Positions 18,271 through 26,236 of a stretch of DNA of 64,000 nucleotides are shown piece by piece. The translations under genes and the position numbers were made by a program. This DNA comes from Asticcacaulis solisilvae (GTDB lineage Bacteria > Pseudomonadota > Alphaproteobacteria > Caulobacterales > Caulobacteraceae): assembly GCF_017875235.1 (NCBI RefSeq), contig NZ_JAGGMI010000006.1, forward strand, positions 186,001 to 250,000, read 5' to 3'. A model generated the notes under the pieces. The model was not told where the DNA came from and did not search any database. It was given only the letters and a program-made list of their open reading frames with translations. Position 1 is the stretch's first letter. Each line of letters begins with the position of its first letter.

Positions 18271-20016
18271 TCACTCACAACGACCAAAAAACACCCCGCT
18301 TCGGTCCTTCTTGATCATGCATATAAAAGTATCAAATGTAAAAACAAATAAGGGGAAAAGATACAACAAAATGAACACAAGCATACGCAGGGTTGAATAC
18401 GGCGTTTGCTTTACTCTTTGGGGAATAATCGAATCCATATAGCCGCGCTCGCCTGTTGCGAGTCTGTATCCCTCGACTACCCTGCCAAGGGGATCAACCA
18501 GAACGGATATTCCCGTTGGAGTTGATCTTATCATAGGGAGACCTTCTTCTATTGCACGATAACTGGCAAGATTAAGATGCTGTTGCGGGCCCGTTGTCGG
18601 ACCAAACCATGCATCATTAGAAATGTTGACAATCCAGTGCGGTCGATACGGATCATTATCACCAGAATAGGTGGTCATATCCAGACTGGGGAATATGCCC
18701 TCATAACAGATGAGCGGCAGAAAGCGTGGTATGGAAGCGAACTGCACAGGTCTTGTACGTTTGCCGGGCGTAAAACTGTCGTCGAAGTGCGTAAGGGCGC
18801 TAAATCCCAGCGCGTTCAGCACGGGGGCGACGGGCGTGAACTCGCCGAACGGCACAAGCTTGAATTTGTCGTACGCGCCTTCAATGATCGTCGTGTCGCC
18901 CGATTGACGCAGCACCAGCATGGAATTTCGCCACAGCCAACGACTATCAGGCTGAGCCTCCTGGCGTGTCACGCCGATGATCAGCGACTGATTCTCGCGA
19001 AGCATGGTCGACAGAACCGGCGCCGTCCACGAATCCGAAGCGAACAGGTCATTGGCCGTCGAAGGCAGAGCGCCTTCAGGCCAGATAACGACCTGCGGAG
19101 CTTGCGCGTCCGGTCGCAAAGGCGCGTCGACCAGGTCCGAAGGCGTTGCGGCCGGCCATTTGACCACGCCTCCGCCCGGCTTCGACGGCGCCTTCGTCAT
19201 CGCAACATAGTCGGTGAATATCTCGTCGAATGCCCCTCGCGTCCACTTCGCCCGCTGGCTTACGGCCGGTTGCACCACTCGCACCACCAGTTCCGAAGAT
19301 TGAATCCGGGTCGTCATGAGACGCATCTCACCTGCCGCAAAACATGTGACCCAAAGGCCGGCGCCGAACAGGACCGGCCACCAGCCTTTGAGGCCCTTTT
19401 TCGGTTGTACGACCGCCACGGCGGAAAAGATGAGGACGGTGATAAAACTTAACCCGTAGACACCGACATAGGCGGCCATCTGCGACATGGCGCTGCCGGC
19501 CTTCCAGGTCGAACCTGCGGGATTCCAAGGAAAGCCGGACAGGATGGTGCCGCGCAGGACTTCGAACAGGCAGAACAGGCCGGTGAACAGCAGATAGCGG
19601 TGCGCGCCTTCAGAGCGAAACTGCCGGTAAAGCAGTGCGAAAGCCCCCCAGAACAGCCCTATGCCGGATGGCAGGAGCGTCGCGGCGAACGGCGCCATCC
19701 AGCCATAGGTGGCGGCATCGACGAGGAAGGCCTCGGCTACCCAGAAGCAGCTGACCAGAAAATAGCAAAATCCAGCCAGCCAGCCGGCGAAGAAGACATC
19801 GCGGCGCGGGCGCGCTCCGAAATCCTGCTCCAGGGCGAACAGCAGAAGCGCGTAACCCAAAAGTCCCGGCAGGACGCCGAACGGGGGCTGGGCCAGGGCG
19901 ATCAGGATACCCGAGGCGGCGGCCAGGATACGGGGTCTTTGGCGCAGACGATCGATTTCGCCCCTGAGACGGGCGGCCGTGGGACCGTCAAGCCAGGCGC
20001 GCGCGCGGTCAATCAT
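18271..20016 (-). CDS. lnt: Apolipoprotein N-acyltransferase
   Basis: A 581-residue inner-membrane enzyme that adds the third acyl chain to lipoproteins. Six hydrophobic helices fill about residues 25-235, followed by the periplasmic nitrilase domain with the catalytic triad context: Glu in VIWPEGALPS, Lys in YDKFKLVPFGEF and Cys in PLICYEGIFPS. A last helix follows. ATG 20016 overlaps the corC stop by 8 bp. The final 70 codons are much AT-richer than the rest, and the tail (MIKKDRSGVFFGRCE) is unlike usual Lnt ends, pointing to an exchanged or diverging 3' end. Confidence 0.95.
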   Translation of the reverse strand: MIDRARAWLDGPTAARLRGEIDRLRQRPRILAAASGILIALAQPPFGVLPGLLGYALLLFALEQDFGARPRRDVFFAGWLAGFCYFLVSCFWVAEAFLVDAATYGWMAPFAATLLPSGIGLFWGAFALLYRQFRSEGAHRYLLFTGLFCLFEVLRGTILSGFPWNPAGSTWKAGSAMSQMAAYVGVYGLSFITVLIFSAVAVVQPKKGLKGWWPVLFGAGLWVTCFAAGEMRLMTTRIQSSELVVRVVQPAVSQRAKWTRGAFDEIFTDYVAMTKAPSKPGGGVVKWPAATPSDLVDAPLRPDAQAPQVVIWPEGALPSTANDLFASDSWTAPVLSTMLRENQSLIIGVTRQEAQPDSRWLWRNSMLVLRQSGDTTIIEGAYDKFKLVPFGEFTPVAPVLNALGFSALTHFDDSFTPGKRTRPVQFASIPRFLPLICYEGIFPSLDMTTYSGDNDPYRPHWIVNISNDAWFGPTTGPQQHLNLASYRAIEEGLPMIRSTPTGISVLVDPLGRVVEGYRLATGERGYMDSIIPQRVKQTPYSTLRMLVFILLYLFPLFVFTFDTFICMIKKDRSGVFFGRCE

Positions 20017-20890
20017 CCGCGGGTTGAAGGTCTTCCGCCGCCGCCGTGCGTTTGTGCAGGCGCAGCTTCTTGATGCGGCGCGCGTCGGCGTCGACAACTT
20101 CGATGTCGTAGCCGGCCTCGGGATACGGAACCACCTCGCCGCGTTGCGGAACCCTTCCCGCCAGCATGGTCACCAGACCCGCCAGCGTATCCACCTCCTC
20201 TTCGGAATCCGCCGGCACTAGGTCGAGGCCGAGCCTGTCCTCAAGCGCGCTCAGTTCGACGCGGCCGTCGGCCTCGATCTGCCCACCCGGCAGGTTGCGG
20301 ATATCCTCTTCCGAGGCTTCGTCGTATTCATCATCGATATCGCCGACCACGGCCTCGACCAGGTCCTCCATGGTCACCAGACCGTCCGTGCCGCCGAACT
20401 CGTCGATGACCAGCGCCATATGCGTGCGCTGGGCCTTCATGCGCAGCAACAGCTCGGCGGCCGTCATGGACGATGGCACGTACAGGACTTCGCGGCGCAG
20501 GCGGTGCAGGACGGGCTCGGCCCAATTCGGCGCCGCCCGCCCAGGTTCCGGCGCCAACAATTTCAGCACGTCCTTGATGTGCAGGACACCGACCGGATCA
20601 TCGAGCGTCTCACGATAGATGGGCAGGCGCGAATGTTCGCTTTCGACGCACAGGCTGACGACATCGGCGAGCGTCGCGGACAGGTCGACCGAGATGATGT
20701 CGACGCGCGGGGTCATCACGTCGGCGACCGTCAGGGTCTGGAATTCGCGGGCGTGCGTGATCAGGTCGCTGGTCGCCGCCGTGTCTTCCACCACCGCGCC
20801 GGACGCATCCAGCCGCTCGGCAGGTTTCTTGCCGAAGCCGAACAGGGACAACAGGTTGAAACCGCCCGTCTGTCGATCGCTATCAGCCAT
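20009..20890 (-). CDS. corC: CorC/HlyC-type CBS-domain protein
   Basis: A 293-residue soluble protein with two CBS domains (about 60-185; VADVMTPRVDIISV, LLRMKAQRTHMALVIDEFGGTDGLVTMEDLVEAVVGDI) and a C-terminal CorC_HlyC domain (about 205-285; LAGLVTMLAGRVPQRGEVV). It lacks the N-terminal DUF21 membrane part of larger relatives. Such proteins bind adenine nucleotides and are linked to divalent-cation efflux. ATG 20890 overlaps the ybeY stop by 8 bp; the order phoH-ybeY-corC-lnt is the standard cluster. Confidence 0.95.
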   Translation of the reverse strand: MADSDRQTGGFNLLSLFGFGKKPAERLDASGAVVEDTAATSDLITHAREFQTLTVADVMTPRVDIISVDLSATLADVVSLCVESEHSRLPIYRETLDDPVGVLHIKDVLKLLAPEPGRAAPNWAEPVLHRLRREVLYVPSSMTAAELLLRMKAQRTHMALVIDEFGGTDGLVTMEDLVEAVVGDIDDEYDEASEEDIRNLPGGQIEADGRVELSALEDRLGLDLVPADSEEEVDTLAGLVTMLAGRVPQRGEVVPYPEAGYDIEVVDADARRIKKLRLHKRTAAAEDLQPADD

Positions 20891-21371
20891 TGGCGTGATC
20901 CTGAGCATAAGGATCAGGCACGCCCAATCCCGCCAGGATGTCGCGCTCAAGCGCTTCCATCGTCTCGGCCTCGGCGTCGTTCATGTGGTCGAAGCCGAGC
21001 AGGTGCAGGGCGCCATGGACCGCCAGATGCATGACGTGATCTTTCAGCGGCTTGCCCTGCTCTTTCGCTTCGCGCACGCAGGTTTCGTAGCCGAGCGCCA
21101 TGTCGCCCAGGTGCTCCAGCACACCCTTGACGCGCATCGACTTGGGCGCCGGGAAGCTCAGGACATTGGTCGCCTTGTCCTTGTTGCGGTATTCGGCGTT
21201 CAACTGCTTCATCTCGCCGTCGTCGCACAGAAGGACGACGATATCGGCCTGTTCTTTGAACTTGGCGGCTTTCAGGGCGGCAGCGATGCCTGTTTCAACG
21301 ATCTCGCTGACCTCCGGCAGGGTGTCCAACCAGCGGTCGTCCTCGATCTCGATATCTATAAGCGGCTCCAT
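20883..21371 (-). CDS. ybeY: Endoribonuclease YbeY (rRNA maturation)
   Basis: A 162-residue metal-dependent RNase that acts in 16S rRNA 3'-end maturation and ribosome quality control. The zinc motif H-x3-H-x5-H reads HLAVHGALHLLGFDH near residues 122-136. The conserved LNAEYRNKDKATNVLSFP precedes it. The phoH stop and this ATG overlap as TGATG. Confidence 0.97.
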   Translation of the reverse strand: MEPLIDIEIEDDRWLDTLPEVSEIVETGIAAALKAAKFKEQADIVVLLCDDGEMKQLNAEYRNKDKATNVLSFPAPKSMRVKGVLEHLGDMALGYETCVREAKEQGKPLKDHVMHLAVHGALHLLGFDHMNDAEAETMEALERDILAGLGVPDPYAQDHANG

Positions 21372-22354
21372 CAGCCGGCGGCTCCGAAAGCGTTCTTGTG
21401 TTCGTTATCATAGGCGCGAACAATGCGCGCGACCAGTTCGTGACGCACGATATCTTCGGCCGTCAGTTCGGCAACGCCGACGCCCTTGAGCGTGCCCAGA
21501 AGCCCCATGGCGTGTGTCAGACCGGAATCGTTGCGGTTGGGCAGGTCGATCTGCGACGGATCGCCGGTGACGACCATCTTGGAACCTTCGCCGAGACGGG
21601 TCAGGATCATCTTCATCTGCATGCGCGTCGTATTCTGCGCCTCGTCGATGATGACATAGGCGTAGGACAGGGTGCGGCCGCGCATATAGGCCAGGGGCGC
21701 GACCTCGATCTCCTTGGTCTCGCGCTTCTTGGCCAGGGTCTGGGCGCCGAGAATATCGTCAAGCGCCCCCCAGATTGGCGTGAGGTAAGGATCGATCTTT
21801 TCGTTGAGATCGCCGGGCAGGAAACCGAGGCGCTCACCGGCTTCAACAGCCGGACGGGTGATGATCAGCTTGTCGACACGGCCCTTCAGCAGCAGCGCCA
21901 CGCCATGCGCCACGGCCAGGAAGGTCTTACCCGAACCCGCAGGCCCAAGGGCAAAGACCAGGTCCTTGTCGGCCAGCTCTTTCAGATAGGCGGACTGGCC
22001 GGCGGTCTTGGCGGCGATGGCGCCGCGGCGGCCCATGACGACCGTGCCGCGGGAATCGTTCTGCGGCGACGGTTGGGTATCGCCTTCGCTCGCCTGCGGC
22101 TGTTCGATCAGCTGGCGGACATCGACCTCGGTGATGTCGACGCCCTGGTCGTACAGTTCGGCAAGTGCCACGATCACCGACTTCGCCTTCAGGCGCGCAC
22201 GCGGATCGCCCGAGACGATCAGGCCGCCGCCGGGCATTTCGACCAGAACCTTGAACGCCCCTTCGACCATGGCGAGGTAGCGTTCGCTGGGTCCGACAAT
22301 GGCCAGGACGCAGGCATCGGACAGGGCGATGAAATCTTCTTTGGTTATAGCCAT
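21371..22354 (-). CDS. phoH: PhoH-like ATPase
   Basis: A 327-residue P-loop protein. An N-terminal KH-like part (about 20-110) precedes the ATPase domain with Walker A GPAGSGKTFLAV and Walker B-type YVIIDEAQNTTRMQMK, then a third motif MVVTGDPSQIDLP. PhoH/YbeZ works with YbeY in rRNA metabolism, fitting its position directly before ybeY. The ATG overlaps the miaB stop as TGATG, so miaB-phoH-ybeY-corC-lnt looks like one translationally coupled operon. Confidence 0.96.
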   Translation of the reverse strand: MAITKEDFIALSDACVLAIVGPSERYLAMVEGAFKVLVEMPGGGLIVSGDPRARLKAKSVIVALAELYDQGVDITEVDVRQLIEQPQASEGDTQPSPQNDSRGTVVMGRRGAIAAKTAGQSAYLKELADKDLVFALGPAGSGKTFLAVAHGVALLLKGRVDKLIITRPAVEAGERLGFLPGDLNEKIDPYLTPIWGALDDILGAQTLAKKRETKEIEVAPLAYMRGRTLSYAYVIIDEAQNTTRMQMKMILTRLGEGSKMVVTGDPSQIDLPNRNDSGLTHAMGLLGTLKGVGVAELTAEDIVRHELVARIVRAYDNEHKNAFGAAG

Positions 22355-23706
22355 CAAGCGATCGCGGGCATCTCAAGCGCGCCCTGAAGAGAGTTGTTGC
22401 CGAGCGCCACGATCTTTACCGGCACGATCTGGCCCATGAGGTGGTCCGCGTCTTCGACATAGACCGATTGCAAATATGGGGAGCGACCGATCGCCTGGCG
22501 ACCGTAGCGGCCCTTTTTTTCGAACAGGATGGGCAGGGTCTGGCCGACCAGGTTTTCCTTGAAAGCCTGCTGCTGTTCGATGATCAGCGCGTTGAGACGC
22601 TGCAGGCGTTCGTCCGCGACGTGCGCTTCGACCTGGTTCGGCATGGAGGCCGCCGGCGTGCCGGGGCGCGGCGAATACTTGAACGAGAACGCCGAGGCGT
22701 GGCCGACCTGATGGACGAGGTCGAGGGTGTCTTCGAAGTCCTTGTCAGTTTCGCCCGGGAAGCCGACGATAAAGTCACCCGAAAGCGCCAGGTCCGGACG
22801 AGCGTCCTTGATACGGGCGATCAGGTCGATATAGGACTGGCGGCCATGCTTCCGGTTCATGGCGCGCAGGATCTTGTCCGAGCCCGACTGTACCGGCAGG
22901 TGCAGATAGGGCATCAGGGCGGAGAGGTCGCGGTGCGCGTTGATCAGGTCATCGCCCATGTCGTTGGGGTGCGAGGTCGTATAGCGCAGGCGGTCAAGAC
23001 CCGGAATTTCGGCCAGGGCGTACATCAGCTTGGCCAGGGTCGAGCCTGAGCCATTATATGCGTTGACGTTCTGGCCCAGCAGGGTGATTTCGCGCACGCC
23101 TTTGGCCGCCAGGGCGCGGGCTTCGTCGAGGATCGACTCGACCGGGCGCGACCACTCGGCGCCGCGCGTATAGGGGACGACGCAGAAGGTGCAGAACTTG
23201 TCGCAGCCTTCCTGAACGGTGAGGAAGGCGGTCGGGCCGGTGACTTCACGATCGGCTGTCAAGGCGTCGAACTTAGCGTCGGGTGCAAAATCCGCGGCCA
23301 GGCGTTCGCCCTTGGTGCGGTGGGTGCGCGCGATCAGTTCCGGCAGCTGGTGGTAGGCTTGCGGCCCGATAACCAGATCGACGGCCGGTGCGCGGTTCAT
23401 GATTTCCTGGCCCTCGGCCTGGGCGACGCAGCCAGCGATGGCGATTGTCATGCGGCCTTCGCCCCGCGCTTCCTTTTCTTCGCGCAGTTCCTTCAGGCGG
23501 CCGATTTCGGAATAGACCTTTTCGGAAGCCTTTTCGCGGATATGGCAGGTGTTGAGGAGGACCAGGTCGGCGCCATCCGGCGTGTCAGAAACCTCATAGC
23601 CTAACGGGCGCAGGATATCGGTCATGCGCTCGCTGTCGTAGACATTCATTTGACAGCCGTAGGTTTTGATGTGGAGTTTCTTGGACGGACGGACGTGTTG
23701 GTTCAT
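22354..23706 (-). CDS. miaB: tRNA-2-methylthio-N6-isopentenyladenosine37 synthase
   Basis: A 450-residue radical-SAM methylthiotransferase. The N-terminal MTTase domain ([44 protein letters not shown]) carries three Cys for one Fe-S cluster. The radical-SAM CxxxCxxC is [15 protein letters not shown] near residue 155-170, and a TRAM domain closes the protein ([25 protein letters not shown]). ATG 23706 gives [17 protein letters not shown]; no good Shine-Dalgarno site is seen. Confidence 0.97.
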   Translation of the reverse strand: MNQHVRPSKKLHIKTYGCQMNVYDSERMTDILRPLGYEVSDTPDGADLVLLNTCHIREKASEKVYSEIGRLKELREEKEARGEGRMTIAIAGCVAQAEGQEIMNRAPAVDLVIGPQAYHQLPELIARTHRTKGERLAADFAPDAKFDALTADREVTGPTAFLTVQEGCDKFCTFCVVPYTRGAEWSRPVESILDEARALAAKGVREITLLGQNVNAYNGSGSTLAKLMYALAEIPGLDRLRYTTSHPNDMGDDLINAHRDLSALMPYLHLPVQSGSDKILRAMNRKHGRQSYIDLIARIKDARPDLALSGDFIVGFPGETDKDFEDTLDLVHQVGHASAFSFKYSPRPGTPAASMPNQVEAHVADERLQRLNALIIEQQQAFKENLVGQTLPILFEKKGRYGRQAIGRSPYLQSVYVEDADHLMGQIVPVKIVALGNNSLQGALEMPAIA

Positions 23707-23745
23707 CGGGGGGTTATGAGCGTTTGCGGGACAAAATTCAAGATA

Positions 23746-23893
23746 TGCAGGGGACACGGTCCCCTGCACCCCGAAACTTATTCGAGAGAATAGCTTAAAG
23801 CCGGGCCTTATAGGGGCCCGGCTTTAAGCTATTCTATTGGACAACTTCCGGGGTGCAGGGGCCAAAGAACGCATCTCTCGACCCCTGCAAGCC
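23746..23893. repeat. Three-hairpin intergenic module, type B
   Basis: Left unit GCAGGGGAC-ACG-GTCCCCTGC followed by ACCCC. The centre is a perfect 20-bp stem, with GAATAGCTTAAAGCCGGGCC (23788-23807) pairing 23815-23834 around TTATAGG. The right unit is inverted (CCGGGGTGCAGGGGCC ... GACCCCTGCAAGCC). The layout and flanking words (CCCTGCACCCC, CCCCTGCAAGCC) match the module at 38067-38217. It lies 3' of fur and 5' of miaB. Confidence 0.8.
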
Positions 23894-23894
23894 T

Positions 23895-24308
23895 TCATTT
23901 TTCTTCCCCAATCGGCACGGCATAAAGCTCCAGCTTATGCCCGACCAGCTTGTAGCCCAGCTTCTCGGCCAGGGCCTCTTTCATCTTCTCGATCTCGGCG
24001 TCAAAGAACTCGATGACTTCGCCGGTCTTGATATTGATCAGGTGGTCGTGGTGGTCGTTACCGGCTTCTTCATAGCGCGAACGGCCGTCACCAAAGTCGT
24101 GACGCTCAACAACGCCGGCTTCTTCGAACAGGCGCACCGTCCGATAGACGGTCGCCAGCGAGATATGCGGGTCAACGGCGTGGGCGCGGTGATACAGCTC
24201 CTCGACGTCCGGATGATCCTCGGCGGTCGACAGAACGCGCGCGACCACGCGGCGCTGATCCGTCATACGCATGCCTTTTTCAATGCACTGTTTTTCAATC
24301 CGGTCCAT
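23895..24308 (-). CDS. fur: Ferric uptake regulator family protein
   Basis: A 137-residue Fur-type metalloregulator. The N-terminal winged helix includes MTDQRRVVARVLSTAEDHPDVEELYHRAH and SLATVYRTVRLFEEAG; the dimerisation and metal domain includes HDFGDGRSRYEEAGNDHHDHLI, whose His cluster binds metal. There is no CxxC pair, as is common for alphaproteobacterial Fur. ATG 24308 has GGAGGT seven bases upstream. It could be Fur itself or a Mur/Irr-type relative; the conserved HHDH and full length favour Fur. Confidence 0.9.
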   Translation of the reverse strand: MDRIEKQCIEKGMRMTDQRRVVARVLSTAEDHPDVEELYHRAHAVDPHISLATVYRTVRLFEEAGVVERHDFGDGRSRYEEAGNDHHDHLINIKTGEVIEFFDAEIEKMKEALAEKLGYKLVGHKLELYAVPIGEEK

Positions 24309-24358
24309 AGCTGAGACCTCCGTATCCTTCGCGAAGCACCCCACATGTAAGGCCCGCG

Positions 24359-24799
24359 TCAAATCAGCGCAAGCCTTAGTATATGCCCGTCCACCGGAGG
24401 GCCCTGATTGCGACTGTAATAGGCCTTGCGCAAGCCCGCACGCTCGAAACCACAAGCCTTGTAGAGCGCCAAGGCCGCTGTGTTATCAATCGCGACTTCG
24501 AGAAACAGACTCTCATGGCCCTCGGCACGCAGCTCGGCAATGACGCCTTCGAGAAGCCGGCGGCCGTACCCCCTGCCCTGCGCATCCGGATCGGTGGCAA
24601 GCGTCAGTATTTCGGCTTCGCCCGCCACCACCGTGATCAGGACAAAGCTGACCACCCGTCGATCGTCGTCAAGGATATAAAGCCGATGATGCGGTTTTGC
24701 GGCGAGATCGGCGAAGACTCCGGCGCTCCAGGGACGCTCAAAGCAGCGGGCATGGATATCCGCGACCTCCGCCGGTGGCTGATCGCGCCGGTGTATCAT
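24359..24799 (-). CDS. rimI: Ribosomal-protein-alanine N-acetyltransferase RimI-like
   Basis: A 146-residue GNAT acetyltransferase. The acetyl-CoA loop is DAQGRGYGRRLLEGVI (R/Q-x-x-G-x-G/A type) near 69-84; LEVAIDNTAALALYKACGFERAGLRKAYY is the conserved C-terminal half. It overlaps tsaB by 4 bp (ATGA), the usual tsaB-rimI pair, which supports the RimI call over a generic GNAT. Confidence 0.92.
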   Translation of the reverse strand: MIHRRDQPPAEVADIHARCFERPWSAGVFADLAAKPHHRLYILDDDRRVVSFVLITVVAGEAEILTLATDPDAQGRGYGRRLLEGVIAELRAEGHESLFLEVAIDNTAALALYKACGFERAGLRKAYYSRNQGPPVDGHILRLALI

Positions 24800-25398
24800 G
24801 CCTGCAGCGAGATAATGCCGCGCGTAGAGGCAATCGCATCAGCGTCGCGCATATAAAGCGGCGTCAGGTCGTCGTGACCACCGGCCACCGTCAGGGCCGC
24901 CAGGGCTTCGAGCGTGGGGTAAGCCTGCGCGAACACTTCGCCGCTGAGCAGATGTGCGCCCGGGCCGGTCAAAATGCCACCCACCGTTTCGCCGGATTGA
25001 ACAGCGCGCGGCTGTCCCTGTTCCTTAGTGGAAAATTCCTGGATATAGATCTGGCCGCGGCCGCCATCGATCACCGCCACACGGTCCTTACCAAGCAGCT
25101 CCGGATGATGACCGAGCGCCTCAAGCGTGCCGATGCCCTGAAGCGGCAGGTTCAAACCGACCGCCAATCCCTTGGCGAAAGACAAACCGACACGCAAACC
25201 GGTAAACGACCCCGGCCCAAGCGTCACACCAATGTGGGTAAGATCGCGCGGACGAACGCCGCCCTCATCAAAGGCGCGCGCCGCCATGGGTCCAAGCGCT
25301 TCCTGATGGCCGCGCTGCATGGGCTCGGACACGGCAAACACGCTAGCGCCGTCGCGGAACAGCCCCACCGAACAGGCGTTCAGCGAGGTATCGATCAC
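24796..25398 (-). CDS. tsaB: tRNA threonylcarbamoyladenosine synthesis protein TsaB
   Basis: A 200-residue ASKHA-fold protein, partner of TsaD in making t6A37 of tRNA. It has the IDTSLNACSVGLF phosphate-binding start and LGPGSFTGLRVGLSFAKGLA motif. From GTG 25398 the first strand is cut short (MIDTS instead of MxxLxIDTS). Extending five codons to a CTG at 25413, which overlaps the nfu stop and has GAGG upstream, restores the family N-terminus (LSLTLVIDTS). The real start may therefore be the rare CTG. Confidence 0.93.
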   Translation of the reverse strand: MIDTSLNACSVGLFRDGASVFAVSEPMQRGHQEALGPMAARAFDEGGVRPRDLTHIGVTLGPGSFTGLRVGLSFAKGLAVGLNLPLQGIGTLEALGHHPELLGKDRVAVIDGGRGQIYIQEFSTKEQGQPRAVQSGETVGGILTGPGAHLLSGEVFAQAYPTLEALAALTVAGGHDDLTPLYMRDADAIASTRGIISLQA

Positions 25399-25409
25399 CA
25401 GGGTCAGGC

Positions 25410-25976
25410 TCAGAGGACGGCCTCGATCTGCTTAACTTCGGGGACATAATGCTTCATCAGGCTTTCAACGCCCTGACGCAGCGTGGCCGAAGACGACGGA
25501 CAGCCAGCACAGGCGCCGCGCATGTGCAGGTAAAGTGTGCCGCTTTCCATGTCGAAACTGTCGAACTCGATATCGCCGCCATCCTGCGCCACGGCCGGGC
25601 GGACACGCGTGTCGAGCAGGTCCTTGATCTCGGCGACGATCTGGCCCAGCTCGCCTTCGTAGACGATTTCGGTCTTCGCCTCGATCTCGTTCAGAATCGG
25701 CTTGCCCGAAGAATAGAAGTCCATGATGGCGGCCAGGATAGGCGGTTTCAATTCCGCCCAGATCTTCGACGAGTCCGGATCGCGGCGAACCGTCAAAAAG
25801 TCGCTGCCGAAGAAGAGCGCCGACACGCCGTCGATGGCAAACAGCGCCTCAGCCAAGGGCGAGGCTGTGCCCTCGTCTTTCGACGCGAACTGTTTCGTGC
25901 CCGTCTCCAGCACGGTCTTGCCGGGCAGGAACTTGATAACATCAGGATTGGGCGTGGCTTCGGTCTGGATAAACAT
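25410..25976 (-). CDS. NifU-like Fe-S scaffold/carrier (Nfu type)
   Basis: A 188-residue protein with an N-terminal Nfu_N domain (FIQTEATPNPDVIKFLPGKTVLE, AEALFAIDGVSALFFGSDFLTV) and a C-terminal NifU domain (RPAVAQDGGDIEFDSFD, MRGACAGCPSSSATLRQG) whose CxxC binds an Fe-S cluster. It probably delivers clusters to client enzymes such as the nearby MiaB. ATG 25976 fits the family start MFIQTEATPNP. It lies just upstream of tsaB-rimI in the same direction. Confidence 0.95.
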   Translation of the reverse strand: MFIQTEATPNPDVIKFLPGKTVLETGTKQFASKDEGTASPLAEALFAIDGVSALFFGSDFLTVRRDPDSSKIWAELKPPILAAIMDFYSSGKPILNEIEAKTEIVYEGELGQIVAEIKDLLDTRVRPAVAQDGGDIEFDSFDMESGTLYLHMRGACAGCPSSSATLRQGVESLMKHYVPEVKQIEAVL

Positions 25977-26045
25977 GGGCTGTAAATGGGCGCAGACGCG
26001 CAAGTTGGCAATAGCTTTGTTGTACGGACGGAATAAGCATCTTTT

Positions 26046-26209
26046 CCTTCCCCGTTCACGGGGAAGGTGTCATCGAGCCTTGGCGATGATGACGGAAGGG
26101 GGAGTGTAGATGCAACAAACACTGGTGTTTGGAACTCTGTCAACACCCCCCTTCCGTCTTTTGCGTGCTTAACGCACGCAAAATCCACCTTCCCCGTGAA
26201 CGGGGAAGG
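26046..26209. repeat. 164-bp nested inverted repeat with perfect 24-bp ends
   Basis: The two ends (26046-26069 and 26186-26209) are exact reverse complements over 24 bases, and each end is itself a CCTTCCCCGT..ACGGGGAAGG hairpin. Inside lie a second inverted pair, GACGGAAGGGGG (26091-26102) with CCCCCTTCCGTC (26147-26158), and a perfect 10-bp hairpin TTTTGCGTGC/GCACGCAAAA (26159-26183). No coding capacity. It sits 3' of gdhZ and 5' of nfu. Confidence 0.88.
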
Positions 26210-26236
26210 AAAATGAATACCTGATTCACAGCTATC

